Source of the DNA: Gyrodactylus bullatarudis
Lineage: Eukaryota; Platyhelminthes; Monogenea; Gyrodactylidea; Gyrodactylidae
Length of the DNA stretch: 64,000 nt
Direction: 5' to 3'
Assembly (NCBI GenBank): GCA_012064415.1
Contig: SSNU01000248.1
Coordinates: 124,001 to 188,000, forward strand
Part shown: piece by piece, positions 32,503 to 44,960 of the stretch
Layout: each line of letters opens with the position of its first letter
Position numbering within the stretch: the first letter of the stretch is position 1
Program-made: the position numbers and the translations under genes
The notes under the pieces: generated by a model
What the model was told of the DNA's origin: nothing
Seen by the model: only the letters and a program-made list of their open reading frames with translations
Database searches by the model: none

Positions 32503-32874
32503 ATGTACTTGGCTTCTATTATTTCAGGAGTACTTGCCGCTTTATCTTCAGTTATTGTCAAATTAGTATGGTCATTTCGTGGACCAGAAGAATCTTTTCA
32601 TCAAGACCTTATATTTACAGTAATAGGTGTCGCTCTTTCATTCATTGTTAACTCAGGAATGTGGATTTTATTTTTCATCGGATTAAGGAGAAATTCCTCT
32701 GGCACAGCTGGCATTAGCTTGAATATTCTAACAAATTTGATTCTTACTGTGAGATATTATTTTTTTATACTCAATTAGACCATTATAGGACTCTTTTCAA
32801 GCGGACATGTTAACTATGGTTATTTAACAGGAATATTCATGATAGCAGTAGGAATAATTTTAATAGAAAAATAA
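32503..32874 (+). CDS. TMEM42: TMEM42-like small multi-pass membrane protein
   Basis: Exons 32503-32748 and 32779-32874, split by a 30-base intron, encode 113 residues with four hydrophobic segments (SIISGVLAALSSVIVKLVW, VIGVALSFIVNSGMWILFFI, TNLILTTIIGLF, YLTGIFMIAVGIILIE). The pattern and the short length fit TMEM42 of the EamA/drug-metabolite transporter group; its cargo is unknown. The stop codon is embedded in an AATAAA hexamer (32870-32875) and lies 11 bases from the stop codon of the convergent RPB8 gene. Confidence 0.65.
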
Positions 32875-32885
32875 ATATGTACAAA

Positions 32886-33368
32886 CTAAAATGCCAATCT
32901 TTTCATCATTATATAAACATTTTTGTTAAGCGAAAATCCAACAAGATTGCTTGCATCACCAGTTAACTGCATTAAGAGACCTCCAAAAGATACATAAACG
33001 TGCAATTTAGATGGATCGTTTTCTTTATCGGCAGGAGCAATTCTGTAAACAATTCCGTACATAACACAATCAAATTCTGACATTTTACTGTTCAAAAGTT
33101 TTTCATCGGTTTCATCTGCTCCGTCATCATCATCTGCATCTAAGCCTGCATCATTTGAAACATTTTTGGTGATAACAATTCTCAATTTATCTCCCTTTTT
33201 AATTGGAAAAAGGAGAGAAGGAAAGTCTAAAATCAGACCCATTTTGAACGATTCACTCTCGCCAAATACACGAGATACCTTGTCAAACTTTTTTCCATCA
33301 GGATCGATTGCTTTAAGATCGAATATATCCTCAACCAAGTTAGACTGGATAACTGTCGTTTTAGTCAT
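32886..33368 (-). CDS. POLR2H: RPB8, shared subunit of RNA polymerases I, II and III
   Basis: This intronless frame encodes 160 residues. RPB8 is an OB-fold subunit common to the three nuclear polymerases. Landmarks are LVEDIFDLKAIDPDGKKFDK, VSRVFGESESFKMGLILDF, FDCVMYGIVYRIAPADKEN and VSFGGLLMQLTGDASNL, ending VYIMMKRLAF as in the family. An acidic insert (DADDDDGADETDE) sits in the central loop where the family is variable. The gene is head-to-head with clathrin heavy chain (151 bases between start codons) and tail-to-tail with the TMEM42-like gene. Confidence 0.95.
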   Translation of the reverse strand: MTKTTVIQSNLVEDIFDLKAIDPDGKKFDKVSRVFGESESFKMGLILDFPSLLFPIKKGDKLRIVITKNVSNDAGLDADDDDGADETDEKLLNSKMSEFDCVMYGIVYRIAPADKENDPSKLHVYVSFGGLLMQLTGDASNLVGFSLNKNVYIMMKRLAF

Positions 33369-33519
33369 GATTTTTGAAAAAAAGATAGCAGTTAAACGAA
33401 GTTAACAACTTCTACGAATTGTTAAAATCTTCATTTGTTATTTGCGAAATTTTAAGATAATTTTGTGTAGCGCCATTAGGAAGCATATATCTCGAAACTT
33501 AATTATTAAAAATTGAATC
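33369..33519. promoter_or_regulatory. Head-to-head promoter region of RPB8 and clathrin heavy chain
   Basis: The 151 bases between the two start codons must carry the proximal promoters of two housekeeping genes. The stretch gtgtagcgccattaggaagc (near 33465-33484) is the most GC-rich part. No standard core element is clear. Confidence 0.45.
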
Positions 33520-36500
33520 ATGTCTAGCCAGGCCCTGCCTATTAAATTCCAAGAGCATATACAGGTAAACTTATCATTTATCATGTTCTCTAACATTCAT
33601 AATCAATTTAAATTTATTCCAGCTCACCAGTCTTGGGATTCAACCTACAAGCATAGGATTTAATTCTCTGACTATGGAATCGGATAAATTTATCTGTGTT
33701 AGAGATAAAGTCAACGATGTTGCACAAGCTGTTATCATTGATTTGGCAGAACCGATGAATCCATATCGTCGTCAGATATCTGCTGACTCAATAATTATGA
33801 ATCCAGTTTCCAAAATTATGGCTTTAAAATCTGCTAAGACTTTACAAATTTTCAACATTGAATTGAAATCTAAAATCAAATCATACACTATGACTGAAGA
33901 TGTCATCTTCTGGAAATGGATTAGTGATAAAATTATTGGACTTGTTACAGCAACAGCAGTATATCATTGGTCTAAGGATGGTTAGTTCAAAGTTTACCAT
34001 ATTTTAATATTGCTAAAATTAAAAATTCTCTTTTAGGAGATTCGATCCCCATGAAAATGTTTGATCGTCATTCTAGTTTAGCAAACACTCAAATCATAAA
34101 TTATCGTTCTGATCCTAGTCAAAAGTGGCTACTTTTATTGGGAATAACATCCCAAGATAATCGTGTAGCTGGTTACATGCAGTTGTATAGTACAGAGAGA
34201 AAAGTTACTCAACCAATTGAAGGCCATGCAGCTGCATTTGTGCAATACAAACCAGATCCGACTAGTGTATCTGCACCTTTAACATTATTTTGTTTTGTTT
34301 CAAGAACTCCTCAAGCCTGCAAATTACATATAATTGAGGTGGGAGCCACCAACACTTCATTCCCGAAGAAAGCTCTAGATGTTTTTTTCCCAGCTGAAGC
34401 GCAAAATGATTTTCCTGTTGCTATGCAAGTGAGTCGACTATAAATCAACTTGTCATATGAATTCTAATTTCATTTCTTAGGCCTCAGAAAAGCACGGAGT
34501 CATCTACCTTATTACCAAAAGTGGATTTCTTCACATTTATGATATTGAATCTGGCACTTGTATTTTTATGAATAGAATTACAAATGAAACCATCTTTGTG
34601 ACAACAGTTCATGAAGCTTCAAACGGAATCATTGGTGTTAATCGTAAAGGACAGGTTTTGTCTGTTTCTCTTGACGAAAATACTGTTATCAAGTAAGTTA
34701 AAATTGAATAACGGAATAAAATACTTTTAAATAACTTGAAATAAATATTTCAGTTATGTAATTAACAATTTGAACAATTCATCTCTTGCTTTGAAAATGG
34801 CAATTCGTTGTAATTTTCCTGGAGCCGAAGATTTATTCATCAAGCAATTTAATTCACTTTTTGCATCTGGTCAATACAATGAAGCAGCCAAGATTGCTGC
34901 TTCAGCTCCAAAAGGTATTCTGAGAACTCCTCAGACTATTTCGAAATTCCAGACTGTTCAAAATCCCCCTGGCCAAAGTGCCCCAATGTTACAATACTTT
35001 GGAATCCTTTTAGATCAAGGTAAACTTAATACCTTTGAGAGTATTGAGCTATGCAGACCTGTCTTGGTGCAAGGAAAGAAAAATCTCATTGAAAAATGGC
35101 TGAAAGAAGAAAAACTCGAATGTAGCGAAGAGTTGGGTGATTTGGTCAAACAGGTAACTAAATCTTGTCCTGAATTTTATTTGATTCACTCATAATTATT
35201 TTTACTTTTGATTTTAGACTGATCCCACCCTTTCCCTCTCGATATATTTGCGAGCCCATGTTCCCGTTAAAGTGATCCAATGTTTTGCTGAAACCGGCCA
35301 ATTTCAAAAGATTATCCACTACTCCCAGAAAGTCGGCTACAAACCCGATTATGGCTTTCTACTTAGAAATTTGACTCGAATTAATCCTGACCAAGGCCTC
35401 CAATTTGCACAAATGCTTGTTCAAGATGATAAGCCTCTAATGGATCTGGAGGAGGTCGTGAACATCTTCATGGAGAACAACCTCATCCAACAGTGTACCT
35501 CATTCATGATAGATGCTCTCAAAAATAATAGACCCTCCGAGGGCCATTTGCAGACAAAACTCCTCGAAATGAATTTGAACAATGCACCTCAGGTAGCTGA
35601 TGCTATACTCGCCAACCAGACGTTCTCTCATTATGATAGAGCCGCGATTGCTCAATTATGTGAAAAAGCAGGCCTCCTACAACGAGCTTTGGAACATTAC
35701 ACTGATCTCTATGATATAAAGAGAGCAGTCGTCAATACACATCTTCTCAACCCGGAATGGCTTGTCAACTATTTCGGTTCTCTCTCTGTTGAGGACTCTT
35801 TCGAATGTTTAAAAGCTATGCTCAATGCTAACATTAGACAAAACCTACAAGTTTGCGTTCAAATTGCCAACAAGTACCACGAACAACTCGGAACCTCTCA
35901 ATTAATTGAAGTTTTTGAATCATTCAAGTCATTTGAAGGCCTCTTCTATTTCCTCGGTTCCATAGTCAATTATTCACAAGACTCTGAAGTCCACTTCAAA
36001 TACATTCAGGCTGCCTGTAAAACTGGACAAGTCAAAGAGGTGGAAAGAATTTGCAGGGAGAGTAATTGCTTTGAGCCTGAACAAGTGAAAAACTTTCTCA
36101 AGGTACGTCCTCATTAAATCTATCCTTGTATTGTAATTGTAATTTATGACAATATTTCTCTCCCCAAATAGGAGGCCAGATTAACGGACCAGCTTCCTCT
36201 GATTATTGTCTGTGACAGATTTGATTTTGTTCACGACCTTGTGCTTTACTTGTATAGAAATAATCTTCAAAAATATATTGAAATTTATGTCCAAAAAGTG
36301 AATCCAGGTCGTTTGCCGGTTGTCGTTGGAGGATTATTAGATGTCGATTGTTCTGATGATGTCATCAAACAACTAATCTCTGTTGTTCGTGGACAATTCA
36401 GTACCGACGAATTGGTCGCTGAGGTTGAGAAAAGAAATCGTCTCAAACTTCTTCTCCCATGGCTTGAAGGTCGCGTCCATGAGGGAATCAATGAGCCAGC

Positions 36501-39500
36501 TACACACAATGCCATCGCCAAGATCTACATTGATTCCAACAATAATCCTGAGAGATTTCTCAAGGAAAATCAATACTATGATAGTAAAGTTGTGGGGAAA
36601 TACTGTGAAAAACGCGATCCCCATCTTTCTTGCATCGCTTATGAAAGAGGCCAATGTGATATGGAACTCATTGGCGTCTGCAATGAGAATGCCCTTTTCA
36701 AAACTGAAGCAAGATATCTCGTGCGTAGGAAGAATCCAGAGTTATGGGATGACGTACTTAAAGAATCAAACGAGTATAGACGTCAATTAATCGATCAAGT
36801 CGTACAGACTGCACTAACTGAAACACAAGATCCTGAAGACATTTCGGTCACTGTTAAAGCTTTTATGACTGCAAACCTACCGAATGAATTAATTGAACTA
36901 TTGGAAAAGATTGTCATGGACATGTCGATCTTCTCAGAGCATAGAAATCTTCAGAATCTTCTCATTCTCACTGCCATCAAAGCAGACAAAACCAAAGTCA
37001 TGGATTACATCACTAAACTAGAGAATTACGATGCCCCAGATGTCGCAAACATTGCCATTCAAAGTGAATTGTACGAGGAAGCTTTTACCATCTACAAAAA
37101 GTTTGACGTCAACACTTCAGCCATTCAGGTAACCATTGAAATTTCATATTCTCTATACGTATATTATACGATAATAATTGATTTAATCTGGAGAGTTTAT
37201 CACTCTTCAATTGTAGCTGTATCCATCTATTGTTTTCATTTTACACTATTGATTATATATTTGTATTATATACAATAGAGGTGTATAGGTCAGCATATAA
37301 AATCATGATATATATATTCAAATACATTATATTTACTTATATTTATAATTTCATTTTGATAAAAAAATTAACTCCGACTCTCTTCCATCCTTGATTATTA
37401 GGTTCTGTTGGACAATATAAAAAATCTTGATAGAGCCTACGAGTTTGCTGAAAAGTGCAATGAGCAAGCTGTATGGAGTCAACTTGCCTCTGCTCAACTA
37501 CGTGAAGGTCTCATCAAGGAATCTATTGACTCGTACATAAAAGCTGGAGACCCTAAAAAATACCAAGATGTCGTTAATGCAGCTCATGCCAATAGCAACT
37601 ATGAAGATCTTGTTAGGTAAGTTTACTTTCTTCTTCTTCTTCTCCTTTATTGGATCAATGAAAATTGAAAAATCCAAATTCCTGACTAAACGAAAAGCGT
37701 AGATTGAGAATTTCTAGGTCTTGAAAGTCTACCATGTTCAATGAACATTTTTCATTTTAGCTTTTACAACTTTTGACTCTAACTAATCGTATCCATGCTT
37801 TGATGAAATTGTGAAAATTCTATTTATAACCCAAAGATAGTTTTCCAATTAGAATTAGGCTTCTATTCCTCCAGCCCTTATTACATTATATATTTATGTA
37901 TCACATAATTTTTTATCAAGCTCTCTTACATTCTGAGCTGAGTTACCAAAGTTATCATTGTGAAATAAATAAAAAGATGATGGTTCGTTTTTGATTGGTT
38001 CATTCCTGTTTCCAGGACTGATCACTGATTATTTGTACATTGATAATTATAGTGGGTTGGAAAAAGTTTTTTGCATTATTAATTAATGTATCTCACTGAT
38101 GAGTATGCCCGAAAAAAAAGCCTTATTCGTTAAATAACTGGCCTCATCTTCTTATTTATTTCATAAAGCTTGTTATTTATTCTTAGAGATTGAATATAAT
38201 AATCTTCATTTTGAAGATGAAAGAAATTATCTCAATTTTAGGCTAGTCACTTAACAAACTGATTATCAAGATGGTTAAAAATTTCAATTTCATACTACGT
38301 TTATTATGACAGATTTTTAAACAGAATTTAACCCCTTGTTTGCCACTGTGTAATCTATTGGATAATTTCCAGAAAATCGAATTAGCTAGATTTAGTCTAT
38401 TCATGAGTAACCCCAATGTAAATAAAACTTCAAAACTCTCAAAAGCTACTGGGATTATGCTAGAAAAAATCTATCGAGTTTATTTCCATCTACGTGTATT
38501 CCATTTATTACGAAAGTGAATTAGAATTTTTTTCGGTATTCTGGAGAGACCAACTCTAACAAATTCCACCTTTTAGATACCTTCAGATGGCCCGCAAAAA
38601 GACCCGAGATAGCAGTATTGAATCTGAATTGGCATATGCCTTTGCCAAAACCAATCGACTCAGTGACCTGGAAGAATTTCTCTCCCAACAAAATCACGCC
38701 AATGTAACCATGGTAAATTTAAACTTGAATTTAGATCAACTTTGAACATGTCTCTGTCTTTCCCCCCTCCATCTCTTGAGCTTTGTCGACCTTTGTCTCT
38801 AAAATTAATTTTTTCATTATCCAGTTTCCCCTGAAAGTAAGTAATTGTACGCCGGGAGCTTTTAAAAATGACGACCAAATGGTTGTCAAAAAACCAAGCT
38901 TTTAATGTTTCTATTTCTCATTGTCATGCTGAGATTTGCTCGCCATCGAGATATCAAACTCAGGTCAATTTTAATAATAATAATATTATTAACAAAATCA
39001 AAAATCAATAGATACTTTTGATAATTTGTCACTAGCAATCTTTATTATTCCAAAGTTTTATTTTCTCCAATCATATTCATTTAGTAGTGAATATATAAAA
39101 CTATAATTAAATTATATGTCGCAACAACTATATTGTCGAGGGGAGTCCTCTGAATCTTCATTATATCCCATCTTCCTCTTTCTAGATTGCCGATCGTTGT
39201 TTTGATGACAAGCTTTTCGATGCTGCGAAAATTCTCTACTCCAGTGTCAGCAACTATTCTAGACTTGCGATAACTCTTGTGAATCTAAATGAATACCAGG
39301 GAGCTGTTGATGCTGCGAAAAAGGCAAATTCCACCAAAACATGGAAAGAGGTCTGTTTTGCCTGTGTTGACAACAAAGAGTTTAGATTAGCTCAAATGTG
39401 CGGTCTTCATATTGTTGTTCATGCTGACGACCTTGAAGATCTTATCTCGGCCTATATTGACCGAGGCTACTTTGATGAATTAATCCAAATGCTCGAGGCT

Positions 39501-40872
39501 GGCCTAGGCCTTGAAAGGGCCCATATGGGAATGTTCACTGAGCTGGCAATTCTCTATAGCAAATTTAAACAGGAAAAACTCCGTGAACATCTTGAACTAT
39601 TCTGGTCTCGTGTTAACATTCCAAAAGTACTTAGAGCCGCAGAACAAGCCCATCTTTGGTCAGAGTTAGTTTTTCTCTATGACAAATATGAAGAGTATGA
39701 CAATGCCATTCAGACTATGATGGCTCATCCAACAGAAGCCTGGAAGGAAAATCATTTCAAGGATATAATATCTCGTGTTGCTAACGTTGAAATTCACTAC
39801 AAAGCTATCCAATTCTACTTGACATATAAGCCAATGTTACTCAACGACCTTCTCATATCCATTTCCAATAAGATTGATCATAATAGAGCTGTCAGCCTAT
39901 TCACCAAAATGGGACACATAAATCTTGTCAAGCCATACCTTAAATCAGTCCAACAAAACAACCTGAACAACAAGTCAATCAACGAGGCTCTCAATAATCT
40001 CCTTATTGAAGAAGGTGATTACCAAGGCCTTAGACAATCAATTGAATCTCATATAAACTTTGACAATATCGCTCTTGCTGCAAAGCTTGAGAATCATGAA
40101 TTTATCGAATTCCGCAGACTGGCTGCATTCCTCTACAAAACCAACAACAAATGGTCCAAGAGTATTGAGCTCTGCAAGAAAGACAAACTCTACCAGGTAT
40201 GCTAGTTTAAATATCTTAATTTGAAAAATATCATTATTGATTCTTTATAATTTCTCTCTTCACCTGTCTGTCATTTGAACTAAATCACAATTTTATTGTT
40301 CAGTCAACTTTTAAATTTATCTAATACACTCACTTCTATTTTCACACCCCAAGGATGCAATGATGTATGCTAGTGAATCAAAAGATGAAGAGATTGCCGA
40401 GAATCTATTGAAATGGTTCCTTGAAGAGTCTTTGCCCGATTGCTTCAGTGCATGCCTCTACCACTGTTACGACCTGTTGAAGCCAGACCTTGTCCTAGAA
40501 CTAGCATGGAGGAACAAGTTAACAGACATGGCAATGCCATTCATGATTCAAGCAATGCGTGATCTCACATCAAAAGTCGACCGTCTCGAGCTCAAGGAGA
40601 AAGACAGAACTGAAGAGGAAAAGAAAGCTGAAGAAGCTGTCAAGCCCATTGTAATGGGTGAGTTTTTTCTAGTTTTTCCACTTGTCCATTCAGGAAATTT
40701 TAATTAATAAGTTTTAGCTACCGACCCAATGCGGATGAAACTGCCCGGCTCTGGACTGCCCATGATTGAAAATAATCCAAATCAGCCCAGTCTATTCCCG
40801 GCCATCACTGGAGGTCCAATGTCAGTTCATCCCCAGGGTATGAGCCTATTCCCACAGAGCAACGGCTTCTAA
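33520..40872 (+). CDS. CLTC: Clathrin heavy chain
   Basis: Clathrin heavy chains assemble as triskelia that coat endocytic and trans-Golgi vesicles. Twelve exons join in phase to 1689 residues: 33520-33564, 33623-33980, 34037-34428, 34481-34692, 34754-35153, 35218-36102, 36172-37128, 37402-37616, 38577-38712, 39186-40196, 40354-40657 and 40718-40872. The beta-propeller N-terminal domain spans about residues 1-330 ([35 protein letters not shown]), followed by the linker and the clathrin heavy-chain repeats ([59 protein letters not shown]). The C-terminal tail is unusual: after KPIV it reads [14 protein letters not shown] instead of the usual QLMLT Hsc70-binding motif. Introns are 52-960 bases; none is ultrashort. 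Confidence 0.97.
38095..38150 (-). repeat. Family D repeat end, solitary
   Basis: The stretch actgatgagtatgcccgaaa and the following ccttattcgttaaat match, on the opposite strand, the end sequence of the family D element at 23481. It lies in the eighth intron of clathrin heavy chain. Confidence 0.55.
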
Positions 40873-41973
40873 TTATCGGTCAATTTTGTGATTTACTAGC
40901 CCTCTATAAAATATATATATTTATTTAAAATCAAAACACTAAATTGTCTACTCTCTTGTTTTACTCAAAATCCACGTCTGATTTGAATCTGTATTCAAAA
41001 TTAAAAAAAAACATTTGCTATATTTACAATGGGAAAGTCGATTAACTTGTTCCTAATGTTCAAGACATGTTTATAATAATAATAATATTGTGCTAATTGA
41101 AAGGAAAAAAAACAATATCTCATTTCTCATTACAATACCAATTCTCCCCTCCCCTCAAGGACTGTGATTCAAATAACCTCTCTGTCTCTCTTACTTGTCA
41201 TTTATGATGATACGAATTCAATCTAGGGTCCGTAATGGTTCTCCTTTTATTCCATTTATGACTATCCAATCAATATTATTTCTCTTGCTCTTCTTTGAGA
41301 AATGAAAACTTATCAAATTATGAAAAACAAAAACCCCCCCATCTTATAATTACTACTACAATATAATATAATATAGTATTGTCTCGTTATATCTCTCACT
41401 TTATTTACTCTTGTTACTTATTATTACATACGAAAAAAAATACTATCCTCAACCGAATAATAAATAGTGAATACAAATACAATAATGGAATATTTCCCAA
41501 AAAGTGTATATTTCTTTTAATTAAAACTAAGTAGTGACACAACTGATTACAAGAAAGAAATACGATCTGATTGGCCCTCATACCACCCTCCATCTATGAT
41601 ATAACAAATCACTATTAATATTTACATTCATCTCTCTCCACTTAATATTAATCTGTTGGAGTTATTTCATGATGATTCTATACGTTAAAAAACAGCTCTA
41701 TCTCTCTCTCTACTTATAATACAGACTATCATTGTTTTCAAAGGATGATAAATTGCTTGTCATTATTATTTAGAAGAAACATAAAATAAATTGTTTGTAA
41801 TTTCAAGAATCCACTTGTTCTCCAAGACATTAACCCATCGATAGAATAGCGTCATGATTCAAAAAGAATACAAATTGATTCATATGATCTTTGGCAATAA
41901 AAAAGGACACTGAAAAACTTCATTAGGCACAAAAAGCCTGTGATGTTATAACCTTTTCGTATTCTATAGATGT

Positions 41974-42337
41974 CAAAATCGAAATATAAAGCTAGTTGAT
42001 ATGAAGTTGGGAATCTACGATTTTTACAGAAATCTCGATTTTTTCATCAAAAATTCGAAGGTGTTTTGGAATCCTACTGATGTTGCCCACTTTTGAAAAA
42101 AAAATATTTTTATGAAAAACATGGTAATTTTTCAAATTTTGATTTGGCGCGAAAAGCCCATTTTTCGAACTTTGAACTCAAAATTTTATCTATTTGAAAT
42201 TGGGAGTTTGACAAAAAGATATGAGTAAGATTCCAAAACACCTTCAACATATTCGAACTTTTGATGAAAAAATCGAGATTTTCGTAAAAACCCTAGATTC
42301 CTAACTTCATATCAATTAGCTTTATACTTCGATTTTG
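41974..42337. repeat. Palindromic repeat family A, short compact copy
   Basis: The arms run from tcaaaatcgaaatataaagc on the left to gctttatacttcgattttga on the right, and pair almost throughout around a short centre. At about 360 bases it is the tidiest copy and best defines the family ends (aaaatcgaaNtataaagcta). Confidence 0.75.
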
Positions 42338-42919
42338 AGATCTATAGCATACAAAAAGGCGAATTTCACCAACAGAGTTGGACTTTTTGAATTGTCCAAG
42401 GGTTGTCAAATACAGTATCACTAAGATTTCGACTTACTATTTATAGATTAGTTCGATAGCTATTGATTCGAATGTAAATCCATTTCTCCTTTTACAGCTT
42501 ACTTAACACAACTATTCTCGAGTACAGTAAAACTTATTGATCCACACTATGAGGAAAAACAAGCATTGAATAGGAGAGTTTGAATAGAGCATACCGAATG
42601 AAAAAGCTGATATATTGATCGTAGTTTTTCTGCAAGAGATATATAAATTCGGGAGTAGTTCATTTTCATCAAATTGCGAAATAGCTTCTCGAATGAATGT
42701 ATTCTTGTTATTGGTTTCTGAATTCATTTGGAAGGTAAGAGAATACAGAAGTATATTATAGTGATAAACGTTATATTTCGCCGGGTCTCTTTTTGTTAAC
42801 TTCTCGTTGTTTTCAGGTTCATCTCTAGTTTCAATCTGTGTAGAACTGATTATTGGTTTGCCGATTGGGTTCAGGACCTCATAAATTTTTGAAATCTATT
42901 TCCTCTTTATATACTAATT

Positions 42920-43102
42920 TCAGGGTCTGTGAAACCTAATTTCATTGCCATCAGCTGGCTTCAGTTCAATGATGAAGTGTTTCTCCACGCTTTCGGAATT
43001 TGACGCTCTCACTTTGCAAGGTTCACCCGGATTGACCTGAAAGAGGATTTTGAAATTGGATTTCTCTGCTGCGTGACCTGTTTCTCTGATATGGGCTTGA
43101 AC
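42920..43102 (-). pseudogene. Penelope-like element fragment (end of GIY-YIG region)
   Basis: One minus-strand frame of about 60 codons reads VQAHIRETGHAAEKSNFKIL, later SVEKHFIIELKPADGN, and then stops. This is the pattern of the C-terminal end of Penelope-like GIY-YIG endonucleases (H-I-R-E-T-G-H ... NFKIL ... ES-x-x-I-x-x-x-KP). No upstream reverse transcriptase was found, so it is a fragment. Confidence 0.5.
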
Positions 43103-43938
43103 TGAACTTGAAAATAATATTTGTTAAATGGGATCAAGCGATTTATCTCTTTATTATGTTCAAGTTGACTTTCTATCGTTTTAAAACTTTGAAAATTAGC
43201 AATATATCCAGGAAAAATAATGCCGGGTATTAGAAGATTGACCTATAGGTAAGAGAAAGTAACAGCTATTTGTTAAATTGGAATTCTTTACTAAGAAATT
43301 GATAAAAGGACTCCATAAACTCTGACCAGACCTAACTTGTAGGTTTAATGTCTAAAATCTCTATAATTTCTACATTGTAACTGTAATTTTTTTTAAAAAT
43401 ACAAGTGTGTAGGTTGTGTTAAAACTATGAGCATTGATTGATGAAAGCCCATCTTTAAATTTTATTGACTCCAATTTTTTTCATGAAGAAAGGAATCAAC
43501 ATTAAGCGAAGTATTGTAAGAAATTGAACTTTACTCCAGATTATCTTTAAATAACAACAAATACAGTCGTGGCAAAAATTGAAGGTCTCCTATTCATTTT
43601 TTTTTTAATTTCAATATAACTTATTTAATTAGCTTCTATTTATGAGGTTATTTTATTTAAGCTTTCATGAAGTGTTTCATGTAGTTCAATAATAAATTCA
43701 ATTATATAAGAAATATCTTAATACATCTTTATAAATTAAGAAAATAAAGATTATTTATTGAACTAGCTTGGAAGAAATTGAAGGTCTTCTTAATTGTATT
43801 TATCATAATTTAACCTTGCAGTATACTTCAAACCCCGAATTGAATAAGATAAGCTCACTCGATCTTATTGGTATTTTATCTAGCCCAAAAATTTATACCT
43901 GATAAAAAATCCGTCTTAAAAATCATTTTTGCTTCCCC

Positions 43939-44929
43939 ATGACAATGATTAATAAGACCATTCGTAAAGAGCTCTCACAAGATTTGAAAAAGAAAATTAT
44001 CCAGCAATTCGAAGATGGCTATGGCTACAAGAAGATTGCAAGATTGTTAAATATCCATCGGAATACTGTTCGGAATATTGTGCTCAAGTTTAAATGCACG
44101 GGAACTCTACTAACTCAGCCTGGTAGAGGTCACAAATGGAAGTTGGACGAATATTCCAGAAGAAGATGGTTAGAATGGTGAAAAATAATCCTTGGACGAC
44201 TAGCAAAGAACTTCAAGAGAAATTTAATGATACTGGCCTAACAGTTTCCGATCGCACCTTTCGTCAGTACATGGTGCAAAATGATCTGCACGGTCGGCGA
44301 CCAAGAAAGAAGCCATTGCTTAAAAATTCCCACAAAAAATCAAGGCTTTCTTTCGCAAAAGAACATCTGAATCTTTCTTCGAGAATATTTTGTGGAGAGA
44401 CGAGACCAAGATCGAGCTTTTTGGCAAAGCAGACCAACTTTATGTGAGACGACCTAAGAACTCATCATATCAAGAAAATTACACCGTACCTACAATCAAG
44501 TATGGTGGTGATTCAGTAATATTTTGGGGCTGTTTCTCTTCTATGGGGACTGGCTCAATTGTACGAGTCCCTGGAATCATGAATTCAGAAAGTTATCAGT
44601 CAATTCTCGAGGAAAATGTTGAAGTCAGCGTTCGGGCCTTGAATCTGGATCCTGTAAATTGGGTCTTTCAACAAGAAAATGACCCAAAACACACCTCAAG
44701 AAGCACGAAGCCTTCTGTGAGTCCAGACCTCAATCCAATCGAAAACCTCTGGAGAAGCCTCAAGAATGCGGTTTCTCGAAGAAACCCTAAGAAACTCGTT
44801 GAGCTTGAGCAATTTGCAAAGGAAGAATGGGCAAAAATTGATGTAAAGACTTGCCGAGCCCTGATTGAAGGCTACAAGAGGCGATTGACGGCTGTAGTCT
44901 CGTCTAAAGGCCGTGCAACTAAGTATTAA
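43939..44929 (+). pseudogene. Tc1-like DDE transposase, frameshifted
   Basis: Three frames in succession cover a Tc1 transposase. The N-terminal helix-turn-helix part (KKIIQQFEDGYGYKKIARLL, then IHRNTVRNIVLKF) is followed by a shift near 44140-44170, a second shift near 44370-44385, and then the catalytic domain (WRDETKIELFG, VIFWGCFSSMGTGS, NPIENLW). The second catalytic aspartate region reads FQQENDPKHTS, so the usual D is E, and about 15 residues are deleted just after it (near 44706). It cannot encode active transposase. Confidence 0.88.
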
Positions 44930-44960
44930 ACGGCAGAAACATCAGGGGAACCTTTAATTA

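Larger units (their letters stand above)
40873..43561. other. Gene-poor region downstream of clathrin heavy chain
   Basis: This region begins with the clathrin 3' UTR (several AATAAA-like hexamers, T-rich stretches) and then holds a family A palindrome and a Penelope-like remnant, both listed separately. I see no intact gene. Confidence 0.5.
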
